A DNA stretch of 64,000 bases from Andrena cerasifolii (Eukaryota > Arthropoda > Insecta > Hymenoptera > Andrenidae): NCBI RefSeq assembly GCF_050908995.1, contig NC_135123.1:9982001-10046000 (forward strand), read 5' to 3'. Both the position numbers and the translations under genes were made by a program. This document shows positions 53,501-64,000 of this stretch, piece after piece. A model generated the notes under the pieces. The model saw only the letters and a program-made list of their open reading frames with translations. It was not told the origin of the DNA and searched no databases. Numbering within the stretch: the first letter of the stretch is position 1; each line of letters opens with the position of its first letter.

Positions 53501-56500
53501 GCCCGGCACACCGTGTTTTGTATGTAAATTAATTCGGAATGCTAGAGCGGCGAACTTAGAGGATTTCCAGTACGAAATGCAGTCCCCCGAGTGGCCTCTA
53601 ACGCGCTAAGATTTCGATGATTCGGTTAACTCTTCCCTTGAGTCGGGCCACGTAACTTTTACAGACAATAACATGGAAGGCACTTTATCATTTATTCGGC
53701 CGCTAAACGGTGTTTCATTAATATATCATTGCTGGTAAGAGAAATATAGAATTCCACGGTAAGATGAATGATAAGAGCTATTTATCTACTCTAAATATCT
53801 TTCGAGCTCTCGTGACTAGTCTACGCTAAAGTACGTTGAAACATAATGACGCGGCTGAAAGATGACGATCGCCCGTTATTAGAATCATGTATTCGTGGCG
53901 GGTAGCCGAAGCCGCAGCTGTCTACGAGACGGGGACGATTCGCCAATTAATTCGCGTGTTAGTTATGCGCGAGTGAGCCAAGGAACGACATGCTAAGAGG
54001 CCGCGCTTTAGACATGCAACACGATGCGGGGCTGATACATATTCTAAGCAGTGTCGGGGAAGAATTCATTCGTTTTATTAATGATCTATTCTCATTAAAA
54101 GAGTAGACGACGCTCATTTAGATTGGCAGATACCGCATCCCCTCAGCTGTGGGCGATTATACGACAAATATTTATCAGGCCCGGCGTCGTGACGAATTTC
54201 ATGGAACCGGGGGACACGAAACAGTACCAGGGCTTACCTTTTCTGAAAGTCGGCGACCATGTCACGTCTGTCGGAGATTTTCGAGGAGCCGTCCAGTCTC
54301 ATGAAAGTGTGCTTCCTGTGGTACATGTATTCCTATAACAGAGACACGATGTAAAATGTTGGAGTGATTACGTCACGCTTGTGTTAAGCAGAGTTAGGGT
54401 ACCTCTAATAAGTCGATCATCTTCGTCATTTGAGAGTAGATGAGAACACGGTGGCCCTGTTCTTTGAGACGTCGCAGAAGGCTGTCTAATACTGACAGCT
54501 TCCCTGCATCTGTCACCAAAGTTTGCTTGTCTGTAATCATTTTACAAAGACACTTGCGTGAATATCTCATATTCAGCGATATACTGACCATTAGAAACGT
54601 AATGCGGGAAATACTTGCCAGGAACTATGATGTTCGACCATCCATTAATGGGCGTGCACGCAGATATTCCACCTTGCGGTTCAACGGAAAACGTTGTTGA
54701 TGTCTGTGCGATACGGGAACTAAAGTTCTGCTGTGACGATGGTACAGACAGGGCTCGTTCGCAACCAAGCCACAGAAGTCGTTGGCCAAATTTTCCACCG
54801 CATTCCTCGTGTCTCCTCCACGCGCAGGAGGCGGAACTACTACTGACATACAATTTTCGAGGACTAGCTTGTACCTGAAATCAGCAGTTTTTATTTGTTA
54901 GATGTGATCGCCCTCTTTAGTGTACTATTGTACGTTATTCCAACTACCTTAGGATAAGTATCGCAGATAAAGGATGGAATGGTAGTCTGTTGGCAATTCC
55001 GCATTATCGGTGGTCTTGGAAGATGAAGATGTTCTGGCACCAAAGTCATCTTTGATTCTTCCTGGTCGGCTTTGATAGAAGGGAGTACTCTCTGTGAAAT
55101 ATAGACACGCGTATTTGATATTCGTACATTCGTGTGAACACGAGCAAAAAAAGATCCATTTTCAACCTTCAACGATTGATTGACAGCCTTCTTACTGCTA
55201 CGCAGGATTCGATGAGCGACGGTTTCCGGCATCGAGTGGATAACGTGTGTCGTATGGGTATATACAGATACTCGCTCGACGATTTTCCTCGTGAAGATCA
55301 AGTCTTGCAACGATCGCGACGAGGTGTCCACTCTTCTAGGCAAAATGAGTATCTGATTTCTAGGGATCTCCGTTCTCTCGTCAGCATTCCAATCGTCCCA
55401 GTAATGCATCATTTTTATCCTTTTGTTCATCACAGTTGCGAGGCATAATCTGCAGGTAGACATAGTTGTGCCATAGGTAGCGCTACGATATGTTAAATTG
55501 TAGTATGTTTAGCATGAATAGTTGAGTACCTGAACACAATACCAATGGCAAAGATTTGATTCATTTCCATTGGGGACAAATTGATAAATCTAGTGAACGA
55601 GAAGGGATTCTCAGAAGATCTCTCGCTGCCTTCGCAGTGAAGTGCTCTGTGTATGTGCTCAGTAGCGAATACGAACAACTCATTATACAATAAGTGATCT
55701 TTGGATGGCAACGAGAGGTGCACGAGTCCCTCTGTGTACAGTAATGCAGGCATTTCGTAAAATTCTGTATGCATGAAGAATGGGGATCTAGCATCTCGGC
55801 GCTCAAATAGTTCTGGATGATTGCAAACCTAGAATCAACACTTACAAACTGTAAAGAGCGTAGTTTATTAAGAAGCCGTATAGAAACTTAACTATTACCT
55901 TCCGGAATTGCATGACTAGATTCATAAGATTTGATGTGAAATTCTTATCATTTGCTGGAGTATCACCGCCGCCCACCGTGTAATGTAATAAGTCTTCTAT
56001 TCTAATCTTCTTCTTTAATGCTGCATAAAAAATAGGTATTAAATTAGCTATACAACAATCGCGTACTCACGATTCGAGTAACATGCACTTACCTGAGTAA
56101 AGTAACTTTTGACGCGTTGTAAGGGGGCAGTATACCATCACTTCAATCTTATCAGACAATTCGTTCTCTACGTCCTTCTTTATTCGACGCAACATGAAGG
56201 GTTTCAAAATCATATGCAGTCTCGATAAATGCTCTGGATACAAAAAGAACCATTTGTCATTATCATTCTAAGAATGGAATTGCAAGATAAAAATCCTTAC
56301 TCTCGTCAATCCCGGTTTTGTTTTCCGCGTGGCTTTCGATGTCTTTGGAGAACCATTCGTTAAATTCATCATGGGAATCGAATAACGTGGGCATTATGAA
56401 ATGTAACAACGCCCACAATTCTGCCATGCTATTCTGAATTGGTGTGCCACTGAGCAGTAATCTATTGCGACAACTGAATCCAAGCAACAACTTCCACCTC

Positions 56501-59082
56501 ATACTGTAAAGGATAGATATTACAATATCGGGTGTTTATAATGAAAACAAGAAATTGAATAGGCGCTAACCTGCTGGTGCTTTTTATAGCCTGTGCTTCG
56601 TCTAGGATCATGTACTGCCACTTTATTCTGTTAAAGTACTTGTAATCAGTAATGACTAATTGATAGCTCGTTATCACTACGTGGAACGAAGCTTCCTTCG
56701 TATGCAAATCCTTCGTGTCCCAAAACTGTCTCAATATCTTTCGCTCTTGCGGATTCCCCCAATACGGGACTACTTTAAACATGGGTACGAATCGTGCCAT
56801 TTCCTGTTGCCAATTGTGTAACGTTGACGCGGGTGATATAATTAAAAATGGTCCCCATACAGCTATAAATGATAGAGGAATGAATATAACTCTAGTTCGT
56901 ATCTTATATGGTCCGTAAAAGGGTGTTCAAGTAACTTACAATATCTTTCTGCCACATGGCATAAAAACGCTATGGATTGTACAGTTTTTCCCAAACCCAT
57001 TTCGTCCGCTAAAATTCCACTAATTCCCTGAAGGAACACGAAAAATATTTGAAACTTTATCTAAAAGTTCTCGCTTTGTATTACAACGATGTAATATATG
57101 AACCAACCTGATCGTATAAATTAGCTAACCAATTCATTCCCTTTAATTGATAGCCTTTAAGGTTCCCCTTAAATATCGCAGGTTGCGGGTGTTCTAAATT
57201 CTCAGGAGTATCGCTAAGGCGTAATTCTTGTGATGCAGCCGCAGTATCGAACTGCCTTGCTCGAGCTTTCTCATTATCAAATGCTTCGGTAGCGTTCCTT
57301 TTGGCTTTCTGCTTCATCACGTCGCTGTATTTGAATAAACGATATGGAGTATACAAGCATATAATTATACTAAAACGGAAGTAGCCTACTGTTACTAATT
57401 TTACCTATCATAATCATCAATTCCAACGAGTCTTGGATTCTTCTCCTCATCTAATTGATTTAAAATTCTTAATTGTTCTTCGGGGGAGGCTTTCCCCAAT
57501 TTTCGGGACATAAAATGAGCATATAATTCTGTTTGTGTAATAAGAAAATTCAATTTCCTCTGCTGTCGTTTCGCCTAAATAACGAAGCAAGGTACTTAGC
57601 GTTATTTGCCTGCGAGTATATATGTACGCACATTGAAAGAAGATAGATTACCTCGATAAGCTCTACATCCATCTTCCTCTGTTCTTCGGCCTCCTTCTCT
57701 AATCTTCTCCTCGTTTCACGTTCAACTCGGTCGTACCGCTTCCAATAAGATTGCATCTCCCTAGTGAGACGTTTAGCTCTCCATATAGTCTCCTTCATAT
57801 TCTTTTGTGACTACAAAATTAAAGAATTTAGTGAGTTCATCGAGCCATCTCGAGATGGATGGAAATACTCGCTGATCCAGAAGAAGACTCACTTGCATAG
57901 CCTTCTGCCTCCAATATTTCATACAGTGTTGTGCTACTTTTTTACAACTAATTAACATTTCCTTATGATTATTGGTTTTCGCTCTTTGTACTTTCCCCAA
58001 TTCCTTTTTGGACATCATCACCCAAATCTTTCTCCTCCGCATTGCCATCACTTCCGGGCTTTTGTTATTATGCTTTTTCCTACCACGTTGACGGGGCTGA
58101 TGACGCATTATCGCTTCCAGCTCAGCTTCATCTAACTCTTCCTCTCTGTGAATCGATCTGTCCCATTCATCTTCCGGGTACTCCCCATCCTAAAAATTAC
58201 GTACAACGTCATTTTGACTATCAGAAATGTGAAATCTCTCATGTACATACAGGGTAATCGTCGGATGTCCTGCGACGAGAGACTTTCTCCTTTTTCATCT
58301 TCATCACCTTCTTTTCTGGCTTCTTCTCTTTCTTCTTCTTATTTCCAACTATTAACTTTTGGTGTTCTAGGAATCTATCATAATTTGACAATAAGCCAGC
58401 GCTGTAATACTGGTATTGTATATTCTGGAAATAAGAATTTCATTTTTATTATCAGTCTCACACTATTTACTAATACTACTTTAAAGTCTCATCTTACCTC
58501 TGGCTTCTGATAAAAGCGGCCTTGGTATTTCTTCCTAAGTATGTGGAACTTTAACATATCTTGAAAATCCTCTTCCGTAATGGGACCATCCGTATCGGAT
58601 CCTGAAGCTGAGCTATCAGACGAGTCGCTCAATAGAATGTCTTGTAACCAACGACGTTCCTCCCCCACACTTGACATGTTATAGAGCCTCAGCTTATCGA
58701 TTCTTTCTTCTATAAAATATAACGATTATGATATATGGCTGTACCCAATGAAATTTTTTATATTCCAAACACCAAAACAATTTCTCGCACCTTCTTTTCG
58801 TACCAGAACGTTATCAAGGTAATTGTCTGATTCCTCGGAAGATTCTGATAATATAGACTTATCATCCTCGCTGTAAAAGTTAATGAACAGATAAACATCG
58901 ATGCCGCATCTCCTCCGAACTCTATTTCATAGCAGATGAAAACGCTACCTAGCTGGATCTTGGAACAGTTCGTTAATCTGCCTCAAGAAAGGCTGTACAT
59001 TCAGGCTGCGCTCCAATCTTTGCAGATGCAACGGAGCAGCCATTTCTGCTTCCAACCTCATTGTGCGTGCTCTATCTGTCAT
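44141..59082 (-). CDS. Ino80: Chromatin-remodelling ATPase INO80, complete, 25 coding exons
   Basis: SNF2-family ATPase of the INO80 complex, which slides and edits nucleosomes in the nucleus using ATP. The coding exons from 5' to 3' are 58949-59082, 58791-58870, 58498-58709, 58251-58424, 57893-58189, 57652-57810, 57405-57574, 57108-57324, 56940-57027, 56571-56862, 56301-56503, 56093-56233, 55899-56020, 55530-55828, 54948-55449, 54619-54874, 54403-54530, 54238-54332, 53395-53467, 52430-52588, 52252-52354, 51629-51741, 51225-51410, 50781-51141 and 44141-44559. All junctions keep frame and give 4,983 nt, or 1,660 residues plus stop, close to insect INO80 size. All introns are GT-AG except the one after 54619, which is GC-AG. 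Start: the first ATG after an in-frame TGA, a few codons downstream of a good acceptor (near 59110), so an untranslated exon lies further upstream. The split ATPase with a large insertion identifies INO80 rather than SWR1/Domino or ISWI. Exon edges were read by eye, so errors of 1-2 nt are possible. Confidence 0.95.
45576..46675. mobile_element. Foldback transposon A in Ino80 last intron
   Basis: Inverted arms of roughly 270-280 bp: GGGACATTCCGTGCGAACT at the left and GGGACATTCCATGGGAACTT (minus strand) at the right, continuing with GATTTCGGAG and an AT-rich part that includes ACAGCTGT. The loop contains a block (about 46095-46215) shared, inverted, with the element at 48731-49626. Target duplication is unclear. 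No transposase frame. Confidence 0.8.
48731..49626. mobile_element. Foldback transposon B in Ino80 last intron
   Basis: Arms 48731-49003 and 49263-49626 are inverted copies. The termini are GGGTCATTCCACGCGAAGTC and (minus strand) GGGCCATTCCACGCGAAGTC. The right arm has an extra stretch of about 90 bp near 49352-49440 that the left arm lacks. The loop is shared with element A in the opposite orientation. GGGT borders both ends, which may be a target duplication. Confidence 0.8.
50781..51410 (-). CDS. Ino80: Ino80 exons 23-24: low-complexity C-terminal region with AT-hook-like motif
   Basis: Residues about 1340-1521, in exons 51225-51410 and 50781-51141. The first exon is rich in N, Q and S. 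The second carries a basic KRGRPRGSRR motif at about 1464-1473 that resembles an AT-hook, followed by G/R-rich and S/T-rich stretches ending in QTLQH. The region is probably disordered and could help DNA binding. The exon ends in a split glycine codon; reading on into the intron gives a stop within two codons, so splicing to the distant last exon is needed for the full tail. Confidence 0.85.
51629..54530 (-). CDS. Ino80: Ino80 exons 17-22: second RecA-like lobe (helicase C)
   Basis: Residues about 1116-1339. Visible motifs in order: QGHRVLIYSQMTKMIDLLE (exon 54403-54530), RKHTFMRLDGSSKISDRRDMV (reading across exon 54238-54332; residues quoted partially), STRAGGLGINLTAADT at about 1199-1214, YDSDWNPTVDQQAMDRAHRL at about 1218-1237 with the arginine finger, and VISGGNFKPDTLKPKE in exon 52252-52354. 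A charged E/K/R-rich helix follows in exon 51629-51741. Two introns here are longer than usual, 770 nt (53468-54237) and 806 nt (52589-53394); I see no transposon or other gene in either. Confidence 0.93.
54531..54618 (-). other. Ino80: GC-AG intron of Ino80 (intron 16)
   Basis: The only GT near the end of the exon at 54619-54874 would leave the wrong phase for the next exon. Splicing at CCTG|GCAAGT gives VP-D-KQTLVTDAGKL, the sequence expected in insect INO80, and pairs with the acceptor ATTACAG before 54530. GCAAGT is the typical form of GC donors. The intron is 88 nt, like its neighbours. Confidence 0.8.
54619..55828 (-). CDS. Ino80: Ino80 exons 14-16: family-specific insertion between the ATPase lobes
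   Basis: Residues about 764-1115. The segment opens with VCNHPELFERR, the usual start of lobe 2, and is then interrupted by about 330 residues before the NGWSNIIVP block. This long insertion is the hallmark of INO80/SWR1 remodellers and in known structures docks the RUVBL1/RUVBL2 hexamer. The largest internal exon of the gene (54948-55449, 502 nt) lies here. Conservation is lower than in the flanking lobes, as expected. The last exon of the block ends in a GC donor (see separate entry). Confidence 0.88.
55899..57324 (-). CDS. Ino80: Ino80 exons 8-13: first RecA-like ATPase lobe
   Basis: Residues about 410-763. Motif Ia-type entry is GYQLKGMNWL. Walker A is DEMGLGKT at about 489-496 (exon 56940-57027), and Walker B is the DEAQ box at about 598-601 (exon 56571-56862). 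SGTPIQNSMAELWALLHF follows in exon 56301-56503. The next exon carries the SRLHMILKPFMLRRIKKDVE block that closes lobe 1 in INO80 family members. All catalytic motifs are intact, so I expect an active ATPase. Confidence 0.93.
57405..59082 (-). CDS. Ino80: Ino80 N-terminal exons 1-7 (acidic N-terminus and HSA/DBINO region)
   Basis: Residues 1-409. After an N-terminal leader comes a serine/aspartate-rich stretch around residues 80-105, beginning with the INO80-typical RRWLQDILLSD. A lysine-rich patch follows at about 165-190. The HSA/DBINO segment spans roughly 250-380 and starts with RRRKIWVMMSKKEL; it is long, basic and helical, and ends with KLNFLITQTELYAHFMSRK in exon 7. In known INO80 proteins this segment binds nuclear actin, Arp4 and Arp8 and contacts linker DNA. 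The six introns separating these exons are all 61-82 nt. The strong match to the family in this region argues that the exon joins are right. Confidence 0.9.
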
Positions 59083-60640
59083 TACCAGTTTATATAAAAT
59101 TCAACAACCTACAATGAAAAAAAAACACACGTCATGAACGGCAGACATTCGAGACCATTACTCATGCTGGAAGCGGTCTCTATCGTATCCCTCGTATAAT
59201 ATCGTATGACCAGCTTTCGGTGCGTGAGAAAAGCTATTCAGAAGCGCGAGCTTTATTCCATGTATCGCTCGGAGGCAAACATGTAAAATAGGAGCGTCGA
59301 CAGACCCGTTGTCAAGGAAACAAATACTTTATCTGCAGTATGTACGAACCTAATGTGACTCTGCGATTATTTGACATTTCATTAAATACATTAAATGATT
59401 CTGATGGTACATGTTACACGGACAACAGGAAATTTTTTACGTAATTCGTACATGGCGTGTAGCAAAATAAAAACGTCTATCTTGCGCTCTGTATTAGTTA
59501 AGCATATAGGATTTTGCTCCTTACTGCATTGCCACCAATGCTAGATTGTTTTTTTGCGTTTCCTGTAACGGGCAATACATGTTAGAGGCGTGTAAACGCC
59601 GTATGGAATCGTGTGTAATCAATTACATTATATAAGGTGAATGACACGACTGAATCGAGCTGGTGCGGTTATAATTTCGCGAATTATTCGATAGTTTTGG
59701 ATCACCTTCGGTTTGGTTAGAAGTAGCCCCACTTATTTAGCACGTAAGATAGGGTCGGCCGCGAGGAAATGATTCCCTTCGTTCACATCGAAATTGGGTA
59801 TATCGGTCGAAGGGAAATACATAGTAGAAAGAAGCCTAGAGAACGCAGACATTTGGCGTGCCATAAAACCAGGGCAGGGATAGGGCATATTGTTGGCCAC
59901 CATTTTTGTTTTCAATAGGTGGCGCCAGCGTAGCCAACGCGTAGGCGATTCATGGCTTTACCAACTTCGATTGCCGACCAACTAATTTTGTTATGCTTTA
60001 CAATTTCATTCAACATATTACTACTATCTTTAAATACATCACATTCGATAAGTTCAACTTTCATTCAACCTTATCGAAAAATTCAGCTTCCAAGGTATAT
60101 TCCTTTACGATCGATCGCAGATTTCAGAATTTGATAATTCATAACTTTATGACAGCAATCCTCTAAAAAGACACTTTCATTTTCTTTCACATCCATCTAA
60201 ATCATCTGCCGGAAGCAATTACTTTCTCGAAGTTGCATTTTACATGGTAAAATTTGCTGGAACGATAGCATGGAACGTCGTTAGGTTAGAACACGGCATT
60301 CTACGTTTCAAATTTGGCGCTCGATACCACCGCGCACATTTCTCTCGCACCGACTCGTATTCTACGTGCACCTAAAATTGCCCGCCAGTGTAATAAGTAT
60401 TACTGAAAATTATGATACGATTACGATAGCTGTGAAATATGTAAGGTAATGATTGTTTATAGAATTTATTATCTGGAACGTAGTTAATACATAACTTAAT
60501 CGTAATACGACCTTCGAAAGGGAGGGGAATAGTGATTTATAACAAGCTATAATAAAGAGTATTGTTGCATACAACGCATTAGCAATGAAAGCAATGTATT
60601 TCTGCTAAGTTATAATTTCAATTTATTAAACGCTATTTTT
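59083..60640. promoter_or_regulatory. Divergent intergenic region between Ino80 and the SR-protein gene
   Basis: The two genes face away from each other here. A likely acceptor for the Ino80 start exon lies near 59110 (long T run, then ATTGTAG on the minus strand), so an untranslated Ino80 exon should lie further right; I cannot place it or the start sites. An AGGTGGCGCC motif at 59917-59926 matches the core bound by insect CTCF. Confidence 0.45.
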
Positions 60641-60873
60641 TTAATTAACTTCCGATTACCATACATGTCCAGCCGCAGGCGTCTGCCGTGAAGGCGTAGG
60701 CAGCCAGCGACTTTGTCTTCACTCGTGCGAACCCCGGTTTGTTTCCGTTATTGGAGCGAGCCATCTTGCACCAAACGCCGATCGTTACTTCTTCTAGCAA
60801 TTTCAGTGGTATCGTATCGTGAAACAGCATAACGTTTTAGTGGACAAAGCGGCGTGGTTTCACATTTATTCAG
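60641..60873 (+). other. Candidate 5' untranslated first exon of the SR-protein gene
   Basis: A GC-balanced block, distinct from the AT-rich flanks, that ends in a perfect donor CAG|GTAAGT at 60874. It contains CCATCTTG at about 60761, a YY1-like element often close to starts of housekeeping genes. It has no long open frame on the plus strand. The left edge is not defined. The role is inferred from position upstream of the SR coding exons and from the strong donor. Confidence 0.4.
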
Positions 60874-63739
60874 GTAAGTTTGTGAACGTGTTCTTCATTC
60901 TATAAAATTACGTACATTCGAGGGAACGTGATTTGTTTGCAAATATTCCCGTTTTATGGATATGTAACAGCCACGGCTCGCGGCGAGTGTTCTCGGCACG
61001 TCGTACCGCTATGGATTAACTCCAATTCGTCGGCGATAGAATATCCCATTTGTGTTTTCATCCATTCCGTTCAAATAATCGTGTTCGTTACGAAATTTTC
61101 TCTTGCATATATCAGTGACGTGGCAATCGCTATCAGTAATCTACGTCATATGGATAATCGGGTGCAAGGTATTTTTTTTTTCCGTAATCAGTCACGAGAG
61201 GTACGCGTACCACACGCAATTAGTTTATCTCGGTCGTTATCGTGGCCTACGGATACTCCCGCAACGTTTACCTTCGATATTAATTGTTCGTGCATCGTAT
61301 CGATGATTCTCGAGAGGTTTCCTCGCATAGCAGCGACAATATTGCCCAATAAATAGTCATTCTACCGTAGTATTAGTTATTTTTGCAAAGTCCGGCTATC
61401 ACGTTTCTTATACTCGGTGCCCCAGGATCCCCTGGGACGCTTTGTATACGCGTCCACGCCAAATCGCTTGCGTAGTGGAAAAAACGGCGTTAAGTGATCG
61501 CATGACCGCCATTTTATGAAGCGAGTGTCCAATAAAAATACGGTTTGTCGTCCGGGTGCTTCGTACATACTGCATTCCCTAAATCGTTTCATTCTTGTAA
61601 ACAACTTTGCTCGCCTACGAAAAGCAAGCGAAACGTTTTGTTGAATAACAACGTATCTATTGTTTTTAACCTTTAAAGGTGTTTATGACGCGGCACGCGG
61701 AGGGAAGGAAAACAATGCACCACGTAACGGTACATTGTTTGCCTGCGGAGTTTAATCCGTGCAACGTAACGAGGCCGAAACTAATTAGTAGCACTGCATT
61801 CGAAATAAGAACAATGAAAATTTTTAATTTATTTCTACCTGAATTTGCAATGCAGGAACGATTAATTAAAAACCCTTTAAAGGTTGATGCTCTCGATAGT
61901 GAACGTTCACAAAACATCGAGGCTTGTTTAGTTTACTTTGTTGTACATTGTTTTACGTGTTTGTGCTTGTTTTAAGTTTTGTTCGTGACATTAGACGTGT
62001 TCGGTACGTTAAAGTTCTTCTTTTGACGTTCAAATGTACAGGGTGTCCCAGGTTATTCCGTTGAGTGCAATGTGTGTTCTATGAACAGAAATAAGGGAAT
62101 GATATAGGAATAAAATAAATAACCAACAGGCTGATATAAGTAGAATACAGTAAAGTGCATCAATAGGAAAATCCCACTGTTTACATCCACCTCCACCTCG
62201 AGGTTGAATGAATCATAGTTTATACGAGGTGTTTACTATTTCGAATTGTTAAAGGTGTTCAATGTAGCTTCTTAATGCAATCAGCTATGAACAGATTAGA
62301 TTATTATACGAATATCGTCGATCTATTATTTTGTGATATCGAACTAACATGTCTGTTACCTTTGTCCTCGTATTTTATATTTTTTTTATACAATTTTGTA
62401 ATAAAACGTTTACTCAACGGAGAATTCTGGGGCATCGTGTATAGTTGATGGAAGAAAGCCGCCGTGAGAAGGGGACGCTCTTAAGTGGGTGAAACAATAA
62501 ATATATAGCGTCCTGTTCTTTCCTTTCGTATGGTAATCGACATCGAGTATATATGTTCAGCTGCAGAAACAAGAGCTTCAAATTTCATATCACTTCGTCC
62601 AAAGTGGAACGCGCTGTATCTCTTCCATCGACGATAAACTTCGCGTTTACTATTGCGGTTGTATAATTACAAGTACCGAACGCGGCTGATGTTCACACTC
62701 ATTCTTGTGTAAACACATTTTTGGCTGAGTAAGCATGGAGATAAACACCTTAGCATACTTACAATGATTCATATCTCATCCATGCTTCAAGTATTGAGTC
62801 ATTTATTTTCTTTTCATTCAAACGTACAGAATATTTTTTTTATCCACAAGTGCATGAGATGTGCTTAACATAGTTACAGAGAGTCACATTAAGCTGAGCA
62901 TTTAAATCACTATTATTTTTTTTTTTTCAAGCCTTGAGAAAGAGTAGAGTTTAACATTTATTCAGCAAGCTGCTCCAGCTTTTTCATATGTACTCGCAAA
63001 AGATAGCTAATAGAAACTATTGCCTTGTGTGGTATTGTTTAAATATTTTGGTGGCATTTATCTATGCCTGTAGTTGGACTGCTTCCATTATTTTTTTACG
63101 AGTATGCAATTAACATTACATAGCTTCAAATTACAATTTTATCATTTGTATAAATGTATTTCTTCTCTGGTAAACAGCATGTTATTTTTCCTTCTCTCTT
63201 TTTTTTGTATTATTTTTTTATAAGCAGTGCAGCAATGTTCATGCTTATTCGCAATAATCCTGTACTATGTTAACATTGTTTAAAGTCCTGAGAGTACCAT
63301 CGTTGTGTATGTAACTGTTCAGTCGCTTGTTAGAGTTTTGCACAGTTCTGTGTGGGATGACTAATAAAGGATGCAGGATGAAATATAACATGTGTCTTAC
63401 GTGTAACATGTCGATTTAGATAATCTCTTAGATTCTCTCGTTATAATGGCACTTCTGTATTGCACTTGTGACTAAATTCATTTGATTTTATCGCTCGAAG
63501 ATACCAACTGTATCTCGCGAAGCTTCCTTTTCTACGCGAAACATTGCGTGTCCTCTTTACTTTACTGTAGAAATATGAAACAATACTGCTAATCTCAACT
63601 CTGTAAAGTCATTGTACGAGTTGCATTGCATTTCTCAGCCAGAATATTGGAAATTAACGTAACTTATGTTGTCATGTGACTAAGCAGCAGGTTCTCAAGG
63701 AAGCCTGTTATGTATGGTGTTTTTATATTTTCCTTTAAG
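60874..63739 (+). other. Probable first intron of the SR-protein gene
   Basis: AT-rich, T-tract-rich sequence with no coding signal on either strand. It ends in a good acceptor (TTTTCCTTTAAG) at 63739. An alternative promoter or a further untranslated exon inside it cannot be excluded; the stretch at 62440-62720 is somewhat more GC-rich. Confidence 0.4.
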
Positions 63740-63740
63740 A

Positions 63741-63863
63741 ATGAGCACCCGAGTATTCGTTGGTGGATTAACATACCGGGTGAGAGAGCGCGACCTTGAG
63801 AAGTTCTTCCGGAAATATGGTAGAATCAAGGAGGTCGCTATGAAGAATGGATTTGCCTTTGTG
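63741..63863 (+). CDS. B52: SR splicing factor (B52/SRp55-like), alternative first coding exon a
   Basis: A 41-codon exon starting ATG right after the acceptor TTTAAG|A and ending in phase 0 at a GTAAGT donor. It encodes the first half of an RNA-recognition motif: RNP2 VFVGGL at residues 5-10, RERDLEKFFRKYGR, and RNP1 ending KNGFAFV. SR proteins of this class bind exonic enhancers in pre-mRNA and recruit U1 and U2AF; they act in the nucleus. The rest of RRM1, RRM2 and the RS domain lie beyond the window. The GT-to-AG distance to the next coding exon is only 35 nt, so the two exons are very unlikely to be spliced to one another. A paralogous SR gene is less likely than an alternative exon, given the tandem position. 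The symbol follows the closest insect family. Confidence 0.75.
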
Positions 63864-63899
63864 GTAAGTCTAATGTGGTTCAATTGTTTTTTTTACAGT

Positions 63900-64000
63900 A
63901 TGGTAGGGACAAGGGTCTATGTCGGTGGGCTTCCATACGGCACCAGGGAAAGAGACCTTGAGAGATTTTTCAGAGGCTACGGTCGATTCCGTGATGTCCT
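63900..64000 (+). CDS. B52: SR splicing factor (B52/SRp55-like), alternative first coding exon b, truncated by window
   Basis: Starts ATG one base after the acceptor TTTTTTTTACAG and reads open to the window edge: MVGTRVYVGGLPYGTRERDL and onward, with FFRGYGR before the cut. This is the canonical N-terminus of insect B52/SRp55: RNP2 VYVGGL, then the helix with ERDLERFF. It is clearly related to exon a just upstream (shared TRV.VGGL.Y..RERDLE.FFR.YGR), so the pair looks like a tandem exon duplication. Joining exon a to exon b would shift the frame and meet TGA after about 20 codons. This exon is probably the ancestral one. Confidence 0.85.
   Translation, partial: MVGTRVYVGGLPYGTRERDLERFFRGYGRFRDV

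Noticed and set aside
54403..54591. Use of an upstream acceptor giving an insert YSRKCLCKMIT before the Ino80 lobe-2 exon
   Set aside because: Open in frame with a GT donor, but the acceptor has no pyrimidine tract and the insert breaks the conserved VPDKQTLVTDAG; the GC donor explains the sequence better.
61670..61885. Repeated CCTTTAAAGG strings suggesting an inverted repeat
   Set aside because: The match is only about 12 bp and self-palindromic; no wider arms.
62039..62060. CAGGGTGTCCCAGG string like a transposon terminus
   Set aside because: No inverted partner seen nearby.
1..64000. tRNA genes, CRISPR arrays, autonomous transposase or reverse-transcriptase frames
   Set aside because: I looked for tRNA B-box strings, spaced direct repeats and transposon protein motifs and saw none; a tRNAscan and profile search would be needed to be sure.

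Overview
The window looks like nuclear DNA of an insect, most likely a hymenopteran (bee, ant or wasp). The evidence is: two insect-type genes with spliceosomal introns, most of them 61-88 nt; a moderately GC-rich and not obviously CpG-depleted background; and a nuclear copy of an AT-rich insect-type mitochondrial 16S rRNA. The order-level call is an inference; no species marker can be read directly.

Layout. About 1-44 kb contains no gene I can support. It is intergenic sequence, or possibly the intron of an off-window gene, studded with non-autonomous DNA transposons: two hAT-type elements with 8-bp target duplications, four TTAA-flanked elements, three TA-flanked MITEs and several long foldback elements. 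About 44.1-59.1 kb is the complete Ino80 chromatin-remodeller gene on the minus strand. It has 25 coding exons that join in frame to 1,660 residues, including one GC-AG intron and a 6.2-kb last intron that carries two related foldback transposons. About 60.7-64 kb is the start of a divergently transcribed SR splicing-factor gene of the B52/SRp55 type. It has a probable 5' untranslated exon and two tandem, apparently mutually exclusive first coding exons; the second is cut by the window edge.

Functionally, Ino80 (nucleosome remodelling) and the SR protein (splicing regulation) are housekeeping genes arranged head to head, with about 1.6 kb between their 5' parts; that gap contains a CTCF-like motif. 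The most unusual signals are a hAT element that encloses a mitochondrial 16S rRNA fragment, the 35-nt gap between duplicated RRM exons in the SR gene, and the dense set of long inverted repeats. I found no CRISPR array, tRNA, viral gene, toxin gene or autonomous transposase.
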